Shown here: positions 1 through 6,897 of the stretch, piece by piece
How the letters are laid out: each line of letters starts with the position of its first letter
Numbering within the stretch: position 1 is the first letter of the stretch
Origin: an uncultured Eubacteriales bacterium
GTDB lineage: Bacteria > Bacillota > Clostridia > Oscillospirales > Acutalibacteraceae
DNA length: 36,916 nt
Direction of reading: 5' to 3'
Assembly (NCBI GenBank): GCA_934486755.1
Contig: CAKSQT010000010.1
Span: 1 to 36,916, forward strand
Notes under the pieces: generated by a model
Database searches by the model: none
Seen by the model: only the letters and a program-made list of their open reading frames with translations
Told to the model about the DNA's origin: nothing
Program-made: the position numbers and the translations under genes

Positions 1-906
1 ATCATGGGTAAACCGTCCGTTTGAACCAAGAACGGCAATTGAATAAGGTGTGAAGAAAAGCGGCTTTTTCTCTTTCAGACAACGGCGTTCACAGTACGGT
101 GCTGCAAGCTTTGCGAGTTTTAACGGCAAACAAATGGGACGATATATCCGCTTGGCAGCCTTTCCGACGATCTGCAGCATCCTGCGGATGGTGATGTAAT
201 GTCCGGACAGAATGTAACCCTTGCCCTGCTCGCCGCTTTCCGCGCAAGCCAGGATCCCTTTTGCCACATCCCGTACATCTACAAAGTCATACCCGCCGCG
301 CACGGCAAAGGGCAGTTTCCCGGCGAGAAAGGACTTTGCCATTGATGTAAAGCTTCCGCCGATCACATCACCTGGGCCGATGATCCCGGAGGGAAAAACA
401 ATGCTGACGTTAAGCCCCTGCCGTGCTGCACGAAAGACAATTTCCGTTGCAGCTGCTTTGCTTTTGGCATAATCGCCGTCTACAAGTCCCGGAGAAAACT
501 CGCAATCCTCTGTAATGACGCAATTCTTAGGTTTTTCCGGTATGGCGTGTACAGAGCTGACATAGATCATCTTTCCTATGTGATGCTCCAAGCATTGCCG
601 GACGACCTTACAGGTGCCGCCAATATTGACCTGATAGAGCTTTGAACCGGATCTGGAGGCGACGGAGATGATGCCGGCACAGTGGATCACGCAGGTATTG
701 TTATCCGTGTCCGCAAAGAACTGCTCAAGCGAGTCATCATCGCATATATCGCCGATGGCCGTACGGACCTTTTCCGGGAGCAAAGCCACATAAGGGTCAT
801 CGTGCAGCACCAATGCGTCTACCCGTACATTGCGGCGCACCAGCTTCTCAATGATCGCCCGACCGAGAAAACCGGTGGCACCGGTAATCAAATATCTGTT
901 ATACAT
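1..906 (-). CDS. NAD-dependent epimerase/dehydratase (extended SDR), 3' end outside window
   Basis: The reverse strand reads as one open frame of 302 codons from ATG at 906 to the window edge, so the C-terminus is missing. The N-terminus carries the Rossmann dinucleotide motif TGATGFLG (residues 8-15). A Ser pair at 117-118 and the YAKSK motif (Tyr146, Lys150) give the SDR catalytic set. A VRGGYDFVDVRDVA stretch near residue 200 is typical of NAD-dependent epimerase/dehydratase and dihydroflavonol-reductase-like members. An AAGGAGG ribosome binding site lies at 915-921, eight bases before the ATG, and overlaps the first base of the inverted-repeat element at 921-1197. Its substrate cannot be told from sequence; sugar-nucleotide epimerase and 3-beta-HSD-like reductase are both possible. 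The gene is not obviously linked to its neighbours. Confidence 0.85.
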   Translation of the reverse strand, partial: MYNRYLITGATGFLGRAIIEKLVRRNVRVDALVLHDDPYVALLPEKVRTAIGDICDDDSLEQFFADTDNNTCVIHCAGIISVASRSGSKLYQVNIGGTCKVVRQCLEHHIGKMIYVSSVHAIPEKPKNCVITEDCEFSPGLVDGDYAKSKAAATEIVFRAARQGLNVSIVFPSGIIGPGDVIGGSFTSMAKSFLAGKLPFAVRGGYDFVDVRDVAKGILACAESGEQGKGYILSGHYITIRRMLQIVGKAAKRIYRPICLPLKLAKLAAPYCERRCLKEKKPLFFTPYSIAVLGSNGRFTHD

Positions 907-920
907 ATAGAAAACCTCCT

Positions 921-1197
921 TAGTGTGCCAGGACTCGAACCTGCCACGCCTACGAAACAAAATTTTGCATAATACATTGCCTCAAAACTTGAAATACGGC
1001 AGTATTTCTGCGTTTAGTCGGCTTCGTCTTATGACAAAATTTTTAGTTTCGGTAGGTTAAAAGTTTTTGCCGCCGAATTTTTTATTCGGCGAAGCGAGAA
1101 ATTTGCAGCAAGGCTGACGCCTTGCAAAAATAAACGCAAAGCCGCAATCTAAAAGGCGGCGAGCGAAACCGTGACAGGTTCGAGTCCTGTCACACTA
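921..1197. repeat. 277-bp inverted-repeat element with tRNA T-arm-like termini (MITE-like or structured RNA)
   Basis: The 27-bp ends (921-947 and 1171-1197) are inverted copies matching at 25 of 27 positions. Each end contains a small hairpin of T-arm type: a CAGG/CCTG stem around the loop TTCGAGT, read on + at the right end and on - at the left end. The interior is also rich in inverted repeats: about 949-972 pairs imperfectly with 1029-1057, CGCCGAA/TTCGGCG closes a hairpin at 1071-1091, and GCAAGGC/GCCTTGC at 1108-1125. No ORF lies inside. It sits exactly between the epimerase ribosome binding site and the TetR promoter. A non-autonomous MITE-like insertion is my preferred reading; a tRNA-gene-derived repeat or a structured RNA are alternatives. 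No flanking target duplication is evident. Confidence 0.55.
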
Positions 1198-1214
1198 AGA
1201 TAACCGTACGGATG

Positions 1215-1243
1215 TTGACTATCTTTCACAAGTATAGTATACT
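1215..1243 (+). promoter_or_regulatory. Sigma-A promoter of the TetR gene
   Basis: TTGACT (1215-1220) and TATACT (1238-1243) are separated by exactly 17 bases, a near-consensus vegetative promoter pointing at the TetR gene. This predicts a leader of about 100 nt. Confidence 0.75.
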
Positions 1244-1244
1244 T
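1230..1244. promoter_or_regulatory. Palindromic operator candidate over the -10 box
   Basis: AAGTATAGTATACTT is a perfect 15-bp palindrome with a central G that covers the -10 hexamer of the TetR promoter. Such a position is classic for a repressor that controls its own gene. That TetR binds here is inference. Confidence 0.55.
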
Positions 1245-1352
1245 AATATAAAAGATAAAAGCAATCGTCACTCACAGTTTATCTGAAAGAAAAACAACAT
1301 CTCCTCGTTAAGTGTTGCCTAATTTTGTAAACTTTTTTCGGAGGAATTTTGA

Positions 1353-1922
1353 ATGGAGAAAACAGACGCCAGAAAGCGCTATACACAAATGGTGCTTAAG
1401 CAGTCTTTACTAAAGCTGCTGAAAGAAAAACCGGTCAACAAGATCACCGTAAAAGAGGTGTGCGAGCTGTCACAGCTGAACCGGGCGACCTTCTACGCAC
1501 ATTACAGCGATTGCTTTGCATTGCTGGAGAGCATCGAGAATGAGCTTATCGGGGCGTTTGAACGGTCCCTTCGTTACGTAAACTCATTTGATGTTACGGC
1601 TCTTATAGAAGCTATTTACGAAATGATCGATCAGAACCAGGAGGCCTGCAGTGTTTTGATCATCGGAAATACAAGCTCAACGGTCCTTAAGCGAATGATC
1701 GCGCTCGCAAAGAAAGACAGTATCGCTTACTGGCAAAAGGAACTGCCTATGGCCCGGGATGCGGAGCTTGAAATGATGTATACCCATCTGTCCAACGGCT
1801 TGATGCATGTTGTCGTGGAGGATTACGAGCGGTATAGCAAAGAGGAGATCATTCGCTTTGTCAGCCGGGTGGTAAAGAACAGCCTTTCGCTGCTCAAAAA
1901 GCCCGCAGAGTCTTTTGCGTAA
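1353..1922 (+). CDS. TetR/AcrR-family transcriptional regulator
   Basis: 189 aa, the usual TetR length. The N-terminal helix-turn-helix is clear: LLKEKPVNKITVKEVCELS followed by QLNRATFYAHYSDCFALLESIE, about residues 20-60, matching the TetR recognition helix and the FY.HF-type motif. The remainder is helical and divergent, as expected for the ligand-binding domain, so the inducer is unknown. The ATG at 1353 has GGAGGA eleven to six bases upstream and follows a good promoter. A palindrome over the -10 box suggests autorepression. The next reading frame on the same strand is a broken small ORF (1956-2096), then a terminator, so its own transcript holds no other obvious target; the divergent epimerase lies beyond the repeat element. 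Confidence 0.88.
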   Translation: MEKTDARKRYTQMVLKQSLLKLLKEKPVNKITVKEVCELSQLNRATFYAHYSDCFALLESIENELIGAFERSLRYVNSFDVTALIEAIYEMIDQNQEACSVLIIGNTSSTVLKRMIALAKKDSIAYWQKELPMARDAELEMMYTHLSNGLMHVVVEDYERYSKEEIIRFVSRVVKNSLSLLKKPAESFA

Positions 1923-1955
1923 CGCAAAGAAGAATAAGAAAGAGGAATAGCTGTC

Positions 1956-2096
1956 ATGAAAGAAAACAGAAAACTGTTAAGATAAGTCCTAAACGATATC
2001 CGCCGTGATAAGGAAAATGCCATTCTCGCAAAGCAATCTGCGCTTGAACGGCAGGCTCGGGGAGATTACAAAGAAGAGCAGAAAACAGCCGAATAA
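1956..2096 (+). pseudogene. Small 46-residue ORF interrupted by an in-frame ochre codon
   Basis: An ATG at 1956 with an AGAGGAA ribosome binding site opens the peptide MKENRKLLR, then meets TAA at 1983-1985. The same frame continues as a charged helical peptide (VLNDIRRDKENAILAKQSAL and onward) to a second TAA at 2094-2096. A single AAA-to-TAA change would explain it. I do not recognise the family. It follows the TetR gene by 33 bases and precedes a terminator, so it was probably co-transcribed with it. It could also be only a 9-codon ORF by chance. Confidence 0.35.
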
Positions 2097-2099
2097 TTT

Positions 2100-2128
2100 A
2101 AGGCGAGGGCTATCCGCCTTCGCCTTTT
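2100..2128 (+). terminator. Rho-independent terminator after TetR and the small ORF
   Basis: An 11-bp stem (AAGGCGAGGGC with GCCTTCGCCTT, one G-T pair) around the loop TATCC ends in TTTT. The U-tract is short, so strength is uncertain. Confidence 0.5.
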
Positions 2129-2171
2129 GGAAATATCTGTTATTGACTTTGTGCCGGGAGATTGATACCTA

Positions 2172-3134
2172 TCAGCCCTTACTGTTTGCAATGGCCTGAT
2201 CAATCAGCTTTTGCAGCGTCTCTGCCTGTTTCTTGGCGGTTATCGCACCGACAATCGGTTCGCCTACGATGTTGCCGTTCTTGTCAACAACATATGTTGT
2301 TGGATACGAGTACAGTCCGGAGGTGAATTTCCCGGCCTCGCTTTTTGAATCAAACCAAATGTTTTTGTAGGATACGCCCTTCTTTGTCAGAATGTCCTTT
2401 GCATCATTTATCGCCGTTTTATCTCCGTCAAGAGTGAATGAGTTGATTCCGACTACCGCACCGCCTTTTTCGGCAAGCTTTTTGTTCAGTGCTTCCAGGT
2501 CGGCAAGCTCACCCACGCAGGGGCTGCAGGTGGTAAACCAGAAATTTACTACGGTAACGGTGTTTCCCGCGAACAGTGTGCTGCTCTTCACTTCGTTTCC
2601 GTCAAGATCCTTACCGTCAAATGCGGGGAATTTCATCAGATCGCCTTTTTCTGTCGGTTTGCCGTTTTCCGCCGGAACGCTCATATCGCCGTCGGACGGC
2701 TTTTTTCCGCAGCCGGGGAACTTTTGCTCAAGAACCGTCAGCTTTCCCTCAATCTCACGAATCTGTTCGGCACCTTCGTTAAGCAGTTTCAGTTCATCCG
2801 CTTTGAACTGGCTCTTGGCGCCGTCGATCGTTTTAAGCAGGAAATCTCCGTAGTTTCCTCCGTCCTCAATCATCGCCATACCTTTATTGGCAGAGAGAAA
2901 CACCTTCTCCCAAAGAGCACTGTTTTTGGAAAGAATGGCGTTTTCCTGCTCCATCAGTTTTTGATGAAGCGCGGTTGCTTCGTCCTTCGTGCCGGGTTCC
3001 ATTGCCATAAGAGCAGCAATTTCAGCCTTTTTGTTTCCGTCATCTTTCTTGTTGTCTTTGCTTGTGCCGCAGGCAGCAAGGCCGAATATCAGCAGGAATG
3101 CGGTCAATACTGTTAAAATTCTTGTTGTTTTCAT
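2172..3134 (-). CDS. TlpA/ResA-like thioredoxin-fold lipoprotein
   Basis: 320 aa. The N-terminus is a lipoprotein signal (LLIFGLAACG, lipid-modified Cys22). A Lys/Glu-rich helical region (about 30-140) is followed by a redoxin/thioredoxin domain (about 168-315) with the active site TTCSPC (Cys203, Cys206) and the cis-Pro motif SYPTT. It should act as a membrane-tethered thiol-disulphide oxidoreductase outside the cytoplasm. I chose ATG 3134 because it has the AAAAGGAG ribosome binding site and gives a proper signal peptide; the longer frame to 3359 would only read through the preceding gene out of frame. It starts 5 bases after the 4Fe-4S protein stop and is the last gene of a three-gene operon. 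TlpA-type proteins next to NapH-like ferredoxins are a recurring Clostridia arrangement; the substrate is unknown. Confidence 0.9.
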   Translation of the reverse strand: MKTTRILTVLTAFLLIFGLAACGTSKDNKKDDGNKKAEIAALMAMEPGTKDEATALHQKLMEQENAILSKNSALWEKVFLSANKGMAMIEDGGNYGDFLLKTIDGAKSQFKADELKLLNEGAEQIREIEGKLTVLEQKFPGCGKKPSDGDMSVPAENGKPTEKGDLMKFPAFDGKDLDGNEVKSSTLFAGNTVTVVNFWFTTCSPCVGELADLEALNKKLAEKGGAVVGINSFTLDGDKTAINDAKDILTKKGVSYKNIWFDSKSEAGKFTSGLYSYPTTYVVDKNGNIVGEPIVGAITAKKQAETLQKLIDQAIANSKG

Positions 3135-3139
3135 AGTGT

Positions 3140-4075
3140 TTACTCCTTTTCCGTATCGGATATTTGTTTTGGTGTTTCTGTCTTTTCTGCGGGACGATCT
3201 GTTTCTTTTCCGTTGCCGAAGCCGTAGCGGAAGCTTACGGCCTTGGTGGGGCAGGCACGGACGCACATGCCGCAGCGGATGCATTCGGTGTGGTCGGGTG
3301 CTTTGGTTACATCCACATCCATCTTGCATGCCTTTGCACATTTTCCGCAGGAAACGCATTTGTGTTTGTCAACCTTCATTCCGAAAAGCGATACCTTGTT
3401 AAGCAGTGCATAAAACGCGCCCAGCGGACACAGCCACTTACAGAACGGGCGGTAGAAAAGCACACTCAGCAAGATTACCGCGACCAGAATGCCGAGCTTC
3501 CACGAAAAGAGCGCACCGAGTGCGGCGCGTATGCCGGAATTGACGGCGGCGAGAGGTATCGCTCCCTCAAGCACTCCCTGCGGGCAAAGGTACTTGCAGA
3601 AAAACGGATCTCCCATACCGACATCGTTTGTGATAAGCATTGGCATCAAAACCACCATAAAAAGCAGAACGGCGTATTTTATGTAGGTCAGCGGCTTCAG
3701 CTTTTTGGTGGAGATCTTTTTGGTCGGAATTTTGTGCAGCAGCTCCTGAAACCATCCGAACGGACACAGAAAGCCGCAGATGAAGCGTCCGAACAGCACA
3801 CCGAGCAGAATGAGAAATCCCGTGATGTAGTAGGAAAAGCTGAATTTTGACGATCCCACCACTGCCTGAAACGAGCCGATCGGACAAGCACCCGATGCCG
3901 CCGGGCAGGAATAGCAGTTCAGTCCAGGGACGCAAACGGCTTTCCCTTTGCCCTGATAAATTCCGCCCTTCAGGAAATTAGGCAGATGAAGGTTGGTCAG
4001 AAGTGCCGCTCCCGCTTGGAACAGTCCCCGAAAATGCGAGAGAAACTGCGATACGCCGCCTTTTTTCTTCTTCAC
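3140..4075 (-). CDS. Polytopic 4Fe-4S membrane protein (NapH/MauN-like)
   Basis: About 312 aa. Two CxxxCP signatures in membrane loops (FICGFLCPFGWFQELL and FCKWLCPLGAFYALL) are typical of the NapH/CcoG/YccM ferredoxin-like membrane family. Two classic 4Fe-4S motifs follow near the C-terminus (CVSCGKCAKACKMD and CIRCGMCVRACPTKA). An extra Cys-rich loop (CYSCPAASGACPIG) lies near the N-terminus. It probably passes electrons across the membrane to the TlpA-like partner encoded immediately downstream. GTG at 4075 is preferred (it gives VKKKKGG, with a weak GGA ten bases upstream); an alternative GTG at 4099 would overlap the upstream small gene by 17 bases. Translational coupling to that small gene is likely. 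Confidence 0.9.
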   Translation of the reverse strand: MKKKKGGVSQFLSHFRGLFQAGAALLTNLHLPNFLKGGIYQGKGKAVCVPGLNCYSCPAASGACPIGSFQAVVGSSKFSFSYYITGFLILLGVLFGRFICGFLCPFGWFQELLHKIPTKKISTKKLKPLTYIKYAVLLFMVVLMPMLITNDVGMGDPFFCKYLCPQGVLEGAIPLAAVNSGIRAALGALFSWKLGILVAVILLSVLFYRPFCKWLCPLGAFYALLNKVSLFGMKVDKHKCVSCGKCAKACKMDVDVTKAPDHTECIRCGMCVRACPTKAVSFRYGFGNGKETDRPAEKTETPKQISDTEKE

Positions 4076-4082
4076 ATTTTTG

Positions 4083-4229
4083 TTATCCAATTCCCACACA
4101 CTCCAAACACAGCCGGATTGCCTTGCTCAGCACGGTATCCGCCTCTCCGCGCCATGCTCCGTAGCACAGCATCGCGGCTCCGCAGATAAGCAGCGCAACC
4201 TGAAATACGGCTTTTTTCGATCGAATCAA
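4083..4229 (-). CDS. CD1871A-family CXXC-motif small membrane peptide
   Basis: A 48-aa ORF read from TTG at 4229, with AAGGAAGGGG spaced correctly upstream; an ATG at 4259 is in frame but has no ribosome binding site. It has one hydrophobic segment (AVFQVALLICGAAMLCYGAW), then RGEADTVLSKAIRLCLECVGIG. The ending KAI.LCLECVGIG with a CxxC pair is the hallmark of the small CD1871A-type family that precedes 4Fe-4S/TlpA genes in Clostridia. It is the first gene of the operon and presumably is a redox partner or assembly factor of the membrane ferredoxin; that role is inference. Confidence 0.78.
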   Translation of the reverse strand: MIRSKKAVFQVALLICGAAMLCYGAWRGEADTVLSKAIRLCLECVGIG

Positions 4230-4285
4230 TTCGGTCACCCCTTCCTTTTGTGTTCTCATTGTAGCACAGAGGATATAAAATTCCC

Positions 4286-4305
4286 GTTAAGAACGAAAAC
4301 TTAAC
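4286..4305. promoter_or_regulatory. Inverted repeat in the divergent intergenic region
   Basis: GTTAAG and CTTAAC are separated by 8 bases; the same stretch also reads as tandem TTAA-n-ACGAAAA half-sites. It lies between the divergent redox operon (-) and the OmpR-type system (+), just upstream of a TATAAT box at 4327. A response-regulator site serving both directions is plausible. Confidence 0.4.
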
Positions 4306-4326
4306 GAAAATTTTATTTTCATGTGA

Positions 4327-4332
4327 TATAAT
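4327..4332 (+). promoter_or_regulatory. -10 box (TATAAT) upstream of the two-component operon
   Basis: A perfect TATAAT with only a poor -35 (TTAACG at 4301-4306, 20-base spacing). A weak -35 fits an activator-dependent promoter. A second TATAAT at 4418-4423, closer to the gene, is an alternative start. Confidence 0.4.
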
Positions 4333-4375
4333 ATCCGCAGAAAGTCTTGCCGCGCACGACTGTGGTATTGACGGC

Positions 4376-4409
4376 CTCGCAAAAATGCCGTTGCGAGCAA
4401 GCATTTTTT
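4376..4409 (+). promoter_or_regulatory. Leader with two mutually exclusive hairpins (attenuator-like)
   Basis: CTCGCAA (4376-4382) can pair with TTGCGAG (4391-4397). Alternatively AAAAATGC (4381-4388) can pair with GCATTTTT (4401-4408) and end in a T-run. The two pairings share bases and cannot coexist. It lies between the distal TATAAT and the response-regulator gene. Attenuation is inference. Confidence 0.3.
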
Positions 4410-4452
4410 CTTTGCGGTATAATATAGTTGAAAAAACGGAAGGAGATTTCCT

Positions 4453-5130
4453 ATGCATATTTTAGTGGTTGAAGATGAACGCGCGTTATGCGAGACGATC
4501 GTCCGCAGTCTCAGGCGGCTCGCTTACAGCGTGGATTTTTGCCATGACGGAAACAAAGCGATCCAACTGCTCGGTGTGGAGCGGTACGATCTTGTTTTAC
4601 TGGATCTGAATCTGCCGGGGGCGGATGGGATGACGGTGCTCAGAACGCTGCGTCAAAACGACAGAGATACGAAGGTGTTGATTTTGTCGGCGCGCAGTGA
4701 GGTCGCTGACAAGGTGGAGGGGCTGGATGCCGGAGCCAATGATTATCTGGCAAAGCCTTTTCATTTAGAGGAGTTGGAAGCAAGGATACGCAGTCTCACC
4801 CGTCGTCAGTTTACACAGAATGATGTGGTTCTTGCCTGCGGTGAGCTCTCCTTTGACACTAAGACCCGTATCGCCTCGGCTGACGGACAGGAGCTGTCGC
4901 TTACCCGAAAGGAAATCGGGATACTTGAATACCTGCTGCTCAATCAGGGTCGGCCCGTCAGTCAGGAAGAACTGCTTGACCATGTGTGGGACAACAGTGT
5001 GGATAATTTCAGCAATTCGATTCGGGTACATATTTCCGCGCTGCGGAAGAAGCTGCGTGCCTCACTTGGTTTCGACCCTATCCGCAACCGCATCGGCGAA
5101 GGATATGTTTTGGAGGAAAACATCTTATGA
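4453..5130 (+). CDS. OmpR/PhoB-family response regulator
   Basis: 225 aa, standard length. The receiver domain (1-112) shows the acidic pair at Glu7-Asp8, the phospho-acceptor Asp51 (LVLLDLNLP) and Lys101 (AKPF). The C-terminal winged helix (about 127-222) ends with the usual IRVHISALRKKL recognition helix and the RIGEGYVL wing. The ATG has GGAAGGAGA well spaced upstream. The gene overlaps the following kinase by 4 bases (ATGA), so the two are translationally coupled. The divergent redox operon is a likely target because an inverted repeat lies between them; this is inference. Confidence 0.95.
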   Translation: MHILVVEDERALCETIVRSLRRLAYSVDFCHDGNKAIQLLGVERYDLVLLDLNLPGADGMTVLRTLRQNDRDTKVLILSARSEVADKVEGLDAGANDYLAKPFHLEELEARIRSLTRRQFTQNDVVLACGELSFDTKTRIASADGQELSLTRKEIGILEYLLLNQGRPVSQEELLDHVWDNSVDNFSNSIRVHISALRKKLRASLGFDPIRNRIGEGYVLEENIL

Positions 5131-6269
5131 GAAAGCTTTCTTTGCAATGGCGCATCACCTTAATGACAGTACTTCTTATCGGAGCAACCTGTATTTTTAT
5201 GAATGTTCTGATCGGATATTCCGGCAGGCATTATATGGATTCCATAGGCTCTTATATTACGGGCTACGGGGATACGGACAAGGGAGAACCTGAGTATTTT
5301 GATCCCGAGCAAAAGAAGCTCGACGAGGAATTGACCATTGTTGTACATGGGGCGCAGGAATCATTTATCACCACTAACTGGTATATCACGGCGGCGGTAA
5401 CGGTCTTCGGCGGTGTGCTTGCGTACTTTTTAAGCGGACACGCGCTGAAGCCTCTGCGCACTTTTGCTTCTCGAGTGGAAAAGGTTCAGCTGAACAATCT
5501 GACAGATATGAAGATCACCGAAGATGTCCTGCCGGAATTCCGGCAATTCAGCAGGTCGTTCAATCAGATGCTTGAACGTCTTGACGAAGGCTTTACCGCA
5601 CAGCGTCAGTTTACAGGGAATGCCGCTCATGAGCTGCGCACGCCGCTTTCGTTGATGCAGGCACAGCTTGAACTGTTTTCTGCGGAGCATCCCGAGGTAT
5701 TGCCGGAAACGGCGGAGTTTCTGCGCCTGCTGCGCGAGCAGACCGAACGTATGACGCAAATGACGAAGACGCTGCTTGAAATGAGTGAGCTCAAGACGGT
5801 ACCCTGCACTGACCGTATTGAATTGGCTCCTATGGTTGAGGAGATCTTTGCCGACCTTGCTCCGCTTGCGGACAGAAACGGCATAATCCTTGAAAGTGAA
5901 GGCGACGGAGTTATGATCGGCAGTGACACACTGATTTATCGTATGCTCTTTAATCTGACCGAAAATTCTATACGCTACAATCGCCCGAACGGAACGGTGC
6001 GTATTATGATTACCGATGAAAAAAATCGGTTAGTCATTCGGGTCTCAGATACCGGCTGCGGCATACCGGAGAAATACAGAGAGAGTATTTTCCAGCCCTT
6101 TTTCCGCGTGGACAAATCCAGAAGCAGAGAATACGGCGGCGTGGGATTGGGACTTTCGTTGGTGTGGGAGATCGTCACACTGCACGGCGGTGAGATTCTG
6201 ATTGAGGAAAGTTCGGAAAAGGGGACGACTATAGCGGTGAAGCTCCCAACAGACATGAAAATACAGTAG
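5127..6269 (+). CDS. Sensor histidine kinase (HisKA/HATPase)
   Basis: 380 aa. Two transmembrane helices (about 11-30 and 84-104) enclose a short extracytoplasmic loop of about 50 residues, too small for a Cache domain. A HAMP-like linker precedes the HisKA box FTGNAAHELRTPLS with phospho-acceptor His168. The HATPase domain has the N box (NLTENSIRYN), the G1 box (VSDTGCGIP) and the G2 box (GGVGLGLSLV). It pairs with the response regulator it overlaps. An isochorismatase-family gene begins 12 bases downstream and is probably co-transcribed. The signal is unknown. Confidence 0.95.
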   Translation: MRKLSLQWRITLMTVLLIGATCIFMNVLIGYSGRHYMDSIGSYITGYGDTDKGEPEYFDPEQKKLDEELTIVVHGAQESFITTNWYITAAVTVFGGVLAYFLSGHALKPLRTFASRVEKVQLNNLTDMKITEDVLPEFRQFSRSFNQMLERLDEGFTAQRQFTGNAAHELRTPLSLMQAQLELFSAEHPEVLPETAEFLRLLREQTERMTQMTKTLLEMSELKTVPCTDRIELAPMVEEIFADLAPLADRNGIILESEGDGVMIGSDTLIYRMLFNLTENSIRYNRPNGTVRIMITDEKNRLVIRVSDTGCGIPEKYRESIFQPFFRVDKSRSREYGGVGLGLSLVWEIVTLHGGEILIEESSEKGTTIAVKLPTDMKIQ

Positions 6270-6281
6270 CGGAGGTTATTT

Positions 6282-6797
6282 ATGAAAACACTGATTGTTA
6301 TCGACATGCAGAATGATTTTGTCACGGGAGTACTCGGCTCGAAAGAGGCGGTTGCTGTTCTGCCGAATGTTAAAAGGAAAATCGATGCATACCTTGCTGC
6401 AGGGGATGAGGTGATCTTCACTCGCGACACACACGAAGAAAACTATCTTGAAACCAACGAGGGGCGGCATCTCCCTGTGCCGCATTGTGTCAAAGGAACG
6501 GACGGCTGGCAAGTTGTAAAAGAAATCGACTGCCCCGACTGCAAACATATTGATAAGCCGACTTTCGGCTATATTCATTGGGCTGAGCAATTCAAAAGCA
6601 GCAGAAGCTCGGAAATCGAAATCGTCGGCGTATGTACCGATATTTGTGTGATATCTAATGCTTTAATATTAAAAGCGGTTTTCCCAGAGATTGATATAAT
6701 CGTTGATGCAAGCTGCTGTGCCGGGGTTACTCCTGAAACGCACAGGGCGGCATTGACCGCAATGAAGGCTTGCCAGGTTAATATTATCGGGGAGTGA
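6282..6797 (+). CDS. Isochorismatase-family cysteine hydrolase (nicotinamidase-like)
   Basis: 171 aa. The family catalytic triad is visible: Asp8 in VIDMQNDF, Lys92 in IDKPTFGY, and Cys122 in VGVCTDICV, with the preceding non-proline cis-peptide region. The central HCVKGTDGWQVV matches the usual H..GT.G.E.. motif of isochorismatase-like hydrolases. Members hydrolyse amides or related bonds (nicotinamide, isochorismate, carbamates), so the exact substrate is not settled, but the short length suits nicotinamidase-like enzymes. A GGAGG-type site precedes the ATG, 12 bases after the kinase. It is cytoplasmic. Confidence 0.9.
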   Translation: MKTLIVIDMQNDFVTGVLGSKEAVAVLPNVKRKIDAYLAAGDEVIFTRDTHEENYLETNEGRHLPVPHCVKGTDGWQVVKEIDCPDCKHIDKPTFGYIHWAEQFKSSRSSEIEIVGVCTDICVISNALILKAVFPEIDIIVDASCCAGVTPETHRAALTAMKACQVNIIGE

Positions 6798-6840
6798 ACC
6801 AATATCCGGAAAACAACATCAGTAGTTTTATTATGTAAAG

Positions 6841-6874
6841 TTCAGGGGCAAGGTCCGAAGACCTTGCCCCTGAA
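6841..6874. terminator. Perfect 15-bp hairpin between convergent genes
   Basis: A 15-bp perfect stem (TTCAGGGGCAAGGTC and its complement) with a CGAA tetraloop lies between the convergent hydrolase (+) and anti-sigma gene (-). Neither side has a proper U-tract, so it is an unusual terminator; a dispersed repeat is the alternative. Confidence 0.5.
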
Positions 6875-6897
6875 AAATTATGGTTCGAGGCGGAATA

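Noticed and set aside
921..1197. A functional tRNA gene from the T-arm-like ends
   Set aside because: Only the T-arm and acceptor-like ends are seen. No D-arm or anticodon arm fits between them, and the two ends face each other as an inverted repeat.
3135..3359. N-terminal extension of the TlpA-like gene up to 3359
   Set aside because: It lies inside the preceding 4Fe-4S gene in another frame and has Arg-rich low-complexity content. ATG 3134 has a real ribosome binding site and signal peptide.
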